Under the pieces are notes generated by a model. That model was not told the origin of the DNA. It searched no databases and saw only the letters and a list, made by a program, of their open reading frames with translations. The position numbers and the translations under genes were made by a program. Shown one piece after another: positions 1-4,976 of a DNA stretch of 5,884 bases. Within the stretch, counting starts at the first letter, position 1; each line of letters opens with the position of its first letter. This DNA is from Pseudomonadota bacterium (GTDB lineage: Bacteria > Myxococcota_A > Polyangia > Fen-1088): NCBI GenBank assembly GCA_017881285.1, contig JADGRD010000257.1, positions 1 to 5,884 on the forward strand, in the 5' to 3' direction.

Positions 1-120
1 CACCGCGCGCAGTCCCTCGCTCCCTCGCAGGGCCGCCCTTTGGCAAGAGCACCCGGAGCGACGTTCCTGGCGACTCGACTAGATCGTCATGTGGCTCAAC
101 TTCCGACTCAGTGAACCTCA

Positions 121-159
121 GAAATAGGCGCGTCGGCCACAAGCTGACGCGCCTGTTTC
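121..159. terminator. Strong hairpin, probable (bidirectional) intrinsic terminator of an upstream gene
   Basis: Bases 121-137 pair with 143-159 across all 17 positions (two G-U wobbles: 125/155 and 135/145), leaving a 5-base loop CACAA. The core AGGCGCGTC/GACGCGCCT is a perfect 9-bp inverted repeat. The outer arms are AAAT on the left and GTTTC on the right, so a short T-rich run follows the GC core on the plus strand and a weaker one exists on the minus strand. This is the expected build of a Rho-independent terminator, although the T tract is short and lies partly in the stem. No gene end is certain to its left: two plus-strand frames open at the window edge stop at 80-82 and 112-114. Confidence 0.6.
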
Positions 160-524
160 GTATCTGGCCGTCGCCGTGGGTTCCACAATCAACCGCCTCC
201 CCGTCCCGATTATTGGTTCTGCTCACTGATCGCTAGCGCACCCAATCCGTCATTTAGGCCGGGTTCGCCCAGAGGGTTGCTACCGAGAAGCTGAGCGATC
301 CCCTCATTTCTAGGGCAGCAAGATAGCTCAGGAATTCGCCGTTTGAGAAAATCCTGCTGGCCCTGCTGGCAATCGCAATCGCCTACTGCGCCCTGCCCTA
401 TCTCAAGGAGCTGGGTCGCGTGCTGTAGGCGAGCTTCCAGACCGCGCGCTCCTCCATCAAAAAGGTGGCCCCCTGGCCATTCCGCCTGAGCCCATTTCTT
501 GCCCTGGCGCCACTTATATAGGTC
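160..524. other. Intergenic region without a convincing gene, upstream of the first pectin methylesterase
   Basis: About 365 bases lie between the hairpin and the first esterase. Plus-strand frames here are broken by stops (for example 292-294, 324-326, 426-428, 519-521). The minus-strand frame that stays open runs antisense through the esterase's repetitive linker, which makes it a composition artefact. Visible small elements are a perfect 8-bp palindrome CGCTAGCG at 231-238, a short hydrophobic open stretch at 327-428 without a good start codon, and an AT-rich TATATA just before the esterase start. I see no RNA gene, insertion sequence end or recognisable operator. Confidence 0.5.
515..520 (+). 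promoter_or_regulatory. Possible -10 element next to the first esterase start
   Basis: TATATA at 515-520 lies in otherwise GC-rich DNA, five bases before the ATG at 525. If it acts as a -10 box, transcription would begin at or within a few bases of the start codon, giving a leaderless mRNA. This fits the absence of a proper Shine-Dalgarno sequence: the only purine run is AGG at 520-522, too close to the ATG. No clear -35 element sits 16-18 bases upstream, so this is a weak call. Confidence 0.25.
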
Positions 525-2120
525 ATGGTTTACTCGTCTCGCTTTCTTGCTACGACTTTGCTCGCCACGACCTTCGTCTTCCTGGGCTGCACCAACTCGG
601 GCCAGGGGGGAACGTCGCCAACCGGTGGCAACACCACGACTTCGTCCACCGGCGGACAAGTCAAGTCGAGCGGCGGGAGCCCCGGCAGCGGCGGGCAAGT
701 GGCGACCGGCGGTAGCGTCGGCAGCGGGGGCACGCCAAGCAGCGGGGGCAACAGCGCTGGTGGGGCCGGAGGCAGTGGCGAGAGCACGACGACTTCGTCG
801 ACCGGCGGACAGCCCGCGACCGGTGGCCAGACGTCCACCGGGGGAGCCACCGCCACCGGCGGCACACGCCAAACCGGTGGCTCATCCGCGAGCGGGGGCA
901 CCATCGCCAGCGGCGGCTCGCCCGCCACCGGAGGGATGCAGACCGGGGGCACGGCGGCAACGGGCGGTCGCAGCACGGGCGGTGTCCCCTCGACCGGCGG
1001 CGCGACCGGGGGCACGAAGGCGACGGGCGGCGCCATCGCGACCGGCGGGGCCAGCGCAACCGGCGGGGCCAGCGCAACCGGCGGCTCTAGCGCGACCGGC
1101 GGCAGCACAGCGCAGGCCTGCGCCTCCATCGCCAGCACGGCAACCCGGCCGCAGCTATCCACGGCCGACGCGGCCAACTACACCACCGCGAAGTACCTCG
1201 GCGACTGGAATCCCACCTCGGGCATCACCCTGCCCGGCTCGCCGACCTACACCGTCGCGACCGATGGCAGCGGGGATTCCACGACCGTGAAGGGCGCGCT
1301 GGCCAAGGCCACGGGCAGCTCCCGCGTGAACATCCTGATCAAGGCAGGTACCTACCGAGAGAAGATCAACATCAGCGGCTCGACGCCGATCACCCTCTAC
1401 GGCGCCGACGCCGACGCCAGCAAGGTGGTCATCGTCTACGGCGATTCGGCCGACTCTGCGGGCGGTACTCCCCAGAGCGCGACCTTCACCGTGAGCAATC
1501 CAGGTTTCCAGGCCAAGAACCTGACGTTCTCGAACGACCTCGACGAGAACGCCAGCGGCTGCACCAATTGCCAGGCAGTCGCCTTCTACGGCACCGGCGA
1601 CAAGCAGGTCTTCGACAACGTCCGCTTCATCGGCAACCAGGACACCGTCTACTTCGACACCACCGGCACGAGCACGATCGCGCACGTCTACCTGAAGAGC
1701 TGCTTCGTCCAAGGCGACACGGATTACATCTTCGGCCGCGCGACCGTGGTTCTGGAAGATAGCGAGATGAACTACTCGTCGCTGCGCAAGCCCACCAACG
1801 CCGGCCGCCAGTTCGCGCCCAGCACCGCCGCTGCCAACAAATACGGTTACCTCTTCAACCGCTGCAAGTTCACGGCCGACGCCGCCACCCTCACCAACAA
1901 GATCTACCTTGGTCGCTCGTGGGACCAGAACGTGGCCACGGCCGCCGATTGGAACGCGTCCACGTCGCCCAATGGCCAGGCGGTCATCCGGGAATCCGAG
2001 TTGGGCGCCCATATCCGGCTTGCCGATCCCTGGGCCGCCGCCGCGACCTCGGGACGCGCCTACGATGCGAGCACGAATCGATTCTACGAGTACTGCAACA
2101 CCGGCCCCGGTGCAGTTTGA
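525..2120 (+). CDS. Lipoprotein pectin methylesterase (CE8) with a long Gly/Thr/Ser linker
   Basis: Probable pectinesterase (EC 3.1.1.11), which hydrolyses methyl esters of homogalacturonan to pectate and methanol. The 531-residue product begins with a hydrophobic signal peptide ending in FLGC, which places the lipidated cysteine at residue 22. Phe at -3 makes the lipobox imperfect. Residues 23-198 are a low-complexity linker of TGG-type repeats. The catalytic domain follows (about 205-531). It opens with a RPQL segment and carries the family motifs in order: GTYRE (275-279), Q350 in QAVA, Q372-D373-T374, D400 in GDTDYIFG (the nucleophile position), and R464 in LGRSW. D373, D400 and R464 match the known catalytic Asp, Asp and Arg. 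ATG 525 is the first start possible, because an in-frame TAG lies at 519-521. The next gene is a paralogue 60 nt downstream. The residue after the lipid cysteine is Thr, so outer-membrane sorting is plausible (inference). A C346-x-x-C349 pair just before Q350 is absent from the paralogue. Confidence 0.95.
   Translation: MVYSSRFLATTLLATTFVFLGCTNSGQGGTSPTGGNTTTSSTGGQVKSSGGSPGSGGQVATGGSVGSGGTPSSGGNSAGGAGGSGESTTTSSTGGQPATGGQTSTGGATATGGTRQTGGSSASGGTIASGGSPATGGMQTGGTAATGGRSTGGVPSTGGATGGTKATGGAIATGGASATGGASATGGSSATGGSTAQACASIASTATRPQLSTADAANYTTAKYLGDWNPTSGITLPGSPTYTVATDGSGDSTTVKGALAKATGSSRVNILIKAGTYREKINISGSTPITLYGADADASKVVIVYGDSADSAGGTPQSATFTVSNPGFQAKNLTFSNDLDENASGCTNCQAVAFYGTGDKQVFDNVRFIGNQDTVYFDTTGTSTIAHVYLKSCFVQGDTDYIFGRATVVLEDSEMNYSSLRKPTNAGRQFAPSTAAANKYGYLFNRCKFTADAATLTNKIYLGRSWDQNVATAADWNASTSPNGQAVIRESELGAHIRLADPWAAAATSGRAYDASTNRFYEYCNTGPGAV
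591..1118 (+). repeat. Low-complexity repeat region encoding the Gly/Thr/Ser linker of the first esterase
   Basis: The DNA is a run of degenerate 12-21 base units built on ACCGGCGG, encoding residues 23-198 (patterns such as ATGG, STGG and TSTGG). The most recent-looking units are two perfect 18-base tandem copies at 1047-1064 and 1065-1082, followed by a degenerate third copy from 1083. All units keep multiples of three, so the frame is preserved. The region also creates long open frames on the opposite strand (Pro-Pro-Val-Ala repeats) and in the +1 frame. These are not genes. Such linkers are common in myxobacterial surface lipoproteins (known pattern) and probably act as flexible stalks (inference). 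Confidence 0.85.
1047..1082 (+). repeat. Perfect 18-bp tandem duplication within the linker
   Basis: The 18-base unit GGGGCCAGCGCAACCGGC occurs twice head to tail with no mismatch and encodes repeated Gly-Ala-Ser-Ala-Thr-Gly. A third diverged copy follows. The exact identity, against the drifted neighbouring units, suggests recent slippage or unequal exchange. Confidence 0.9.
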
Positions 2121-2168
2121 CGGGGATGCTGCGCCCGCGCTGAGCGACCAACCGCTGACCAATCTCAC

Positions 2169-2173
2169 AAAGG
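2169..2173 (+). promoter_or_regulatory. Ribosome binding site that selects the second ATG of the second esterase
   Basis: AAAGG at 2169-2173 lies 7 bases before the ATG at 2181 but only 1 base before the in-frame ATG at 2175. The usual 5-9 base spacing favours 2181. The choice changes the product by only two residues. Confidence 0.55.
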
Positions 2174-2180
2174 CATGACC

Positions 2181-3833
2181 ATGCGACACGCATCATTGGC
2201 TTTCGTAATCACCCTCGGCTGCCTGTTCACCCTGGGTGCCTGCAGCTCGTCTTCGTCCCCGGCGGGCGGCTCGGGCGGAAGCTCCGCATCGGGTGGGTCG
2301 AGCGGCACGGGCGGGGCGACCCAGTCGGGCGGTACGGTCGGCACGGGCGGGGCAGTACCGAGCGGTGGCACGCCGGCAAGTGGTGGCTCCGTGTCGTCTG
2401 GCGGCGTGACCAGCTCGGGTGGCTCCGCGCAGTCGGGTGGCGTGACGGGCTCGGGTGGTACGCCCGCCTCCGGCGGGGCTGCAGGCGCAGGCGGCGCGCC
2501 GCCGACTGGCGGCAGCGTGGCCACGGGCGGCTCCGTCCAGTCCGGTGGCAGGACCGGTTCCGGCGGCACCACCCAGTCCGGTGGCGCGACGGGCTCGGGC
2601 GGCGCGGCCACGGGCGGCAGCTCGACCACGGGCGGCGCGCAGACCGGCGGCAGCTCAGGCACGGGCGGAGCAACCGCGACGGGTGGAACCGCGACGGGCG
2701 GCACGGGCAACACCGGCGGCTCGACGGGCTCGGGCGGCTCGACCCAACCGCCCGTCACCTGCACGCCGGCGTACACGGGGTCGGACAGCCGGCCGCAGCT
2801 CACCGATGCCGCAGCAGCCTGCTACACCATCAAGAACTCCCTGGCCCAAGCCGGAACCATTGGCTCTTTGGTGCGCGATGACTGGGATCCCTCGGCGGCG
2901 CCGCTGAGCGCCCCGGCCAGCCCCACCTATACGGTCGCGGCCGACGGCAGCGGCACGCATACCACCGTGCAAGCCGCGATCACCGCCGCCCTCGCCTCCG
3001 GCAGCAGCACGCGCGTGTACATCCTGGTCAAGCCGGGAACCTATCGCGAGCTCGTATGCATAAAGCCCGCCTCGGGGGTCACGGCCATTCCCGTCACGCT
3101 TTACGGGGCCGACAGCGACGCCAGCAAAGTCATCATCGTCTACAACGACGGCTCGGGCGTCACCGTGACCACGGAGAACACGAATCCCTGCGCCACGCCC
3201 TCGGGCACGACCCACGGCACCAGCGACAGCTCGACCGTCATCGTGTCCACGCGCCAATTCCAGGCCATGAACCTCACCATCGCCAACGACTTCGCCGAGC
3301 CCGCGGATCAATCCTCCGTGCAAGCCCCCGCCATGACCATCCAAGCCGATCAGCTCGTCTTCCAAAACGTTCGCTTCCTGGGCAATCAGGACACCTTGCA
3401 GGTCAAGAGCTCGAACGTGACCACCGTGGCGCGCTCTTACTTCAAGAGCTGCTACGTCGAGGGCGACGTGGACTTCATCTTCGGCCGCGGGACCGCGGTG
3501 TTCGATGGCTGCACCATCAAGTACCTGACTGCCCGCAAGACCGGCAGCACCATCTTCGCCCCCAGCACCGAGAGCTCGCACTCGTTCGGCATGCTGATCA
3601 TCGCTAGTCAGATCGGCAGCGCCTCGGGGAGCAACAGCACCTATCTCGGCCGCGCCTGGGATGACAGCTCCGGGACAAGCCCCAACGGGCAGATCGTCAT
3701 CCGCGAATCCACGCTCGACGGGAGCATCCGGACGACGGCGCCGTGGACGACCTCCACCCAGGGCCGGGCTTTCTCCGCGTCCGGGAATCGCATGTACGAG
3801 TACAAGAACACCGGCGCGGGCGCCGCGCAGTAG
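2181..3833 (+). CDS. Second lipoprotein pectin methylesterase (CE8), paralogue of the preceding gene
   Basis: Probable pectinesterase (EC 3.1.1.11) acting on homogalacturonan outside the cell. Counting from ATG 2181 the protein has 550 residues (552 from ATG 2175). The signal peptide ends in a textbook lipobox LGAC with lipid cysteine C21, followed by Ser residues, which permits outer-membrane sorting. Residues 22-193 form a Gly/Ser/Thr linker, and the catalytic domain covers about 200-550. Motifs in order are RPQL (about 203), GTYRE (286-290), Q381 in QAPA, Q403-D404-T405, D431 in GDVDFIFG, and R491 in LGRAW. The QDT Asp, the DFIFG Asp and the LGR Arg are the family's catalytic residues. From Q381 to the Arg after DFIFG, 29 of 56 residues match the first esterase by eye without gaps, and both proteins have 27 residues between the two catalytic Asp. 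The genes therefore look like an old tandem duplication. No terminator is visible in the gap between them, so cotranscription is likely. Confidence 0.95.
   Translation: MRHASLAFVITLGCLFTLGACSSSSSPAGGSGGSSASGGSSGTGGATQSGGTVGTGGAVPSGGTPASGGSVSSGGVTSSGGSAQSGGVTGSGGTPASGGAAGAGGAPPTGGSVATGGSVQSGGRTGSGGTTQSGGATGSGGAATGGSSTTGGAQTGGSSGTGGATATGGTATGGTGNTGGSTGSGGSTQPPVTCTPAYTGSDSRPQLTDAAAACYTIKNSLAQAGTIGSLVRDDWDPSAAPLSAPASPTYTVAADGSGTHTTVQAAITAALASGSSTRVYILVKPGTYRELVCIKPASGVTAIPVTLYGADSDASKVIIVYNDGSGVTVTTENTNPCATPSGTTHGTSDSSTVIVSTRQFQAMNLTIANDFAEPADQSSVQAPAMTIQADQLVFQNVRFLGNQDTLQVKSSNVTTVARSYFKSCYVEGDVDFIFGRGTAVFDGCTIKYLTARKTGSTIFAPSTESSHSFGMLIIASQIGSASGSNSTYLGRAWDDSSGTSPNGQIVIRESTLDGSIRTTAPWTTSTQGRAFSASGNRMYEYKNTGAGAAQ
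2244..2759 (+). repeat. Low-complexity repeat region encoding the linker of the second esterase
   Basis: Degenerate units built on GGCGG/GGTGG encode residues 22-193, mostly SGG, TGG, GSGG and QSGG patterns. Ser and Gln are more frequent here than in the Thr/Ala-rich linker of the first esterase, and no long perfect copy is shared between the two. Length is nearly the same (172 versus 176 residues). As in the first gene, the opposite strand is open through this stretch for compositional reasons only. Confidence 0.85.
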
Positions 3834-3846
3834 CCAGAGTTGACGA

Positions 3847-3880
3847 GCTCGCCGCGGTTGCGGCGGGCGATCGGGCGAGC
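3847..3880. terminator. Weak hairpin between convergent genes, possible shared terminator
   Basis: GCTCGCC at 3847-3853 pairs perfectly with GGCGAGC at 3874-3880 around a 20-base GC-rich interior. It lies between the stop of the second esterase (3831-3833) and the stop of the minus-strand gene (3883-3885), where a bidirectional terminator would be expected. No T run follows on either strand, so an intrinsic terminator is doubtful. It may only mark the transcript ends or be chance in GC-rich DNA. Confidence 0.25.
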
Positions 3881-3882
3881 CC

Positions 3883-4938
3883 CTACCTCGCCGTGGAGGG
3901 GGCGGGCGGAGGACCTTGCGGACAGAGCGAGCCGATGCACTCGACCTCCGGGCGACTCCGCAAGGGGGTCAAGCGACGGAGCTCCTTCCAGCCATAGGGC
4001 TTGGCGCGGGGGACGCGCACCGGCTGGTCGGTGCGCACGGGAAACCACACGGAGTCGCGATTGGGCCGGAGCACGTGCATGCTCTCCGCCGGGTTGAGCG
4101 CTTGCGCGAGCAACATGGCGCGTTTGCCGGCCGGGGAGGTGGCGACATCGAGCACCACGAGAACCTCGGCGGGCGGACCCGCATGCAGGAAGAACGCGCC
4201 CGGTTCCAGGTTGTCCGGGGCAAGCGGCACGCTCTCGCCGAGCAAGGCGCGGCCGGCACTCCAGGCGAACACGCTGTCGAGGTAGGCACGGAGGTCAGCG
4301 TGATCCAGCTTCGACTTGGGCGCGGCTTGGCGGATCCATCTCGGCTCGGCTCCGGTGGTGGTCAGGCGCTCGCCGGCGAACCACCTTGCGAGTGGAAGCT
4401 CGGCTTTGGTATCCGACAGGTAGAGCATCCGCAGGTCGTTCACGTACCAGCGCCACTCCGCGTGCAAGCGCAGGATGACGTCGGCGCTCTGCTGGAGGTT
4501 CTCGCTGCCGATGTCGATGGCCACCACGGCCGCGAGGTATTCATCCTCACCCGGCACGACGATCTCGCCCCGGTAGTTTCTCACGGGGGTGCCCGGAGCG
4601 GCCAGGGGAAGGAGGCGCAACCATTCACTCCACGAGTCAGGCTCGTCCGTGAAGACCCTGTAACCTGGCAAGGAATGCGCGAAGCGATGCCGCACTGTAT
4701 CCGTGGGTTCCGGCCGGGACCGCGAGGTGTCCCCTATCCAGCCGTACCATTTCAGTTCGGGCCAGGGGTCGGCGCCGTCGGCGGGCTCCGCACCCGAGCT
4801 TGGTGGCAAGCCCGCCGATGGCGCGGCGCTGGCCGGCAAGGCAGGCTGCGCCGCCGCATGTGGATTTCGACTGCACCGACAGCCCGCGCATCCCCAGGCA
4901 AGGATGGCGACAAGAGCGACAACCGCCGTGCGAGTCAT
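3883..4938 (-). CDS. DUF4846-type secreted or lipid-anchored protein of unknown function
   Basis: The 351-residue product has a short positively charged start, a hydrophobic stretch (5-16) and a cluster C17-x-x-C20-x-C22, which suggests a lipoprotein or other exported protein. Neither C17 (AWGC) nor C20 (CAGC) has a canonical lipobox. Residues 25-60 are Ala/Pro/Ser-rich. From about 88 to 305 the sequence resembles the DUF4846 family: PGYRVF (91-96), SEWLRLLPL (104-112), AVVAIDIG (137-144), NLQQSADVILRLHAEW (147-162), LRAYLDSVFAWSAG (216-229), VLVVLDVATSPAGKRAMLLAQ (259-279) and SVWFPV (296-301). I matched these to the family from memory. No function is established to my knowledge. The tail (330-351) is Pro-rich with C334 and C339. 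The gene starts 38 nt after the PL11 lyase stop on the same strand and may be its operon partner. No good Shine-Dalgarno precedes ATG 4938; the only GGA lies about 13 nt upstream, inside a small hairpin. Confidence 0.85.
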   Translation of the reverse strand: MTRTAVVALVAILAWGCAGCRCSRNPHAAAQPALPASAAPSAGLPPSSGAEPADGADPWPELKWYGWIGDTSRSRPEPTDTVRHRFAHSLPGYRVFTDEPDSWSEWLRLLPLAAPGTPVRNYRGEIVVPGEDEYLAAVVAIDIGSENLQQSADVILRLHAEWRWYVNDLRMLYLSDTKAELPLARWFAGERLTTTGAEPRWIRQAAPKSKLDHADLRAYLDSVFAWSAGRALLGESVPLAPDNLEPGAFFLHAGPPAEVLVVLDVATSPAGKRAMLLAQALNPAESMHVLRPNRDSVWFPVRTDQPVRVPRAKPYGWKELRRLTPLRSRPEVECIGSLCPQGPPPAPSTAR

Positions 4939-4948
4939 GCAGTTTCAT

Positions 4949-4965
4949 CGATCCGGATTGGATCG
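4949..4965. other. Small perfect hairpin in the lyase-DUF4846 gap
   Basis: CGATCC (4949-4954) and GGATCG (4960-4965) form a perfect 6-bp stem with a 5-base loop. On the minus-strand transcript it lies 11-27 nt before the ATG of the DUF4846 gene and covers the only GGA triplet that could help initiation. No T run follows, so a terminator is unlikely. A role in translation or mRNA processing is possible but unsupported. Confidence 0.2.
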
Positions 4966-4976
4966 CCAGTCTTGGA

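Noticed and set aside
1..114. Possible 3' ends of a plus-strand gene entering from the left (stops at 80-82 and 112-114)
   Set aside because: Two frames are open at the edge for only 26 and 37 codons with no recognisable sequence. G/C at third positions is 19/26 and 21/37, which is not decisive. The hairpin at 121-159 makes a gene end here likely but does not say which frame.
402..527. 41-codon minus-strand frame starting at the same CATG as the first esterase (divergent start)
   Set aside because: CATG gives an ATG on both strands automatically. There is no ribosome binding site and the peptide is unremarkable.
210..872. Long minus-strand open frame antisense to the first esterase start and linker
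   Set aside because: Its N-terminal part is the antisense of GGN/ACC repeat DNA, which has few stop codons on any strand. The part over 210-524 resembles no family I recognise, and the first esterase has clear signal peptide and catalytic motifs on the other strand.
530..1177. Minus-strand frame encoding Pro-Pro-Val-Ala repeats
   Set aside because: A shadow of the linker repeats: the reverse complement of the TGG/ATGG codon pattern. There is no independent start signal or domain.
591..2759. Gly-rich repeats considered as a CRISPR or other spaced repeat array
   Set aside because: The units are coding, contiguous multiples of three and degenerate, with no unique spacers.
2165..2803. Minus-strand Pro/Val-rich frame antisense to the second linker
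   Set aside because: Same compositional artefact as in the first gene.
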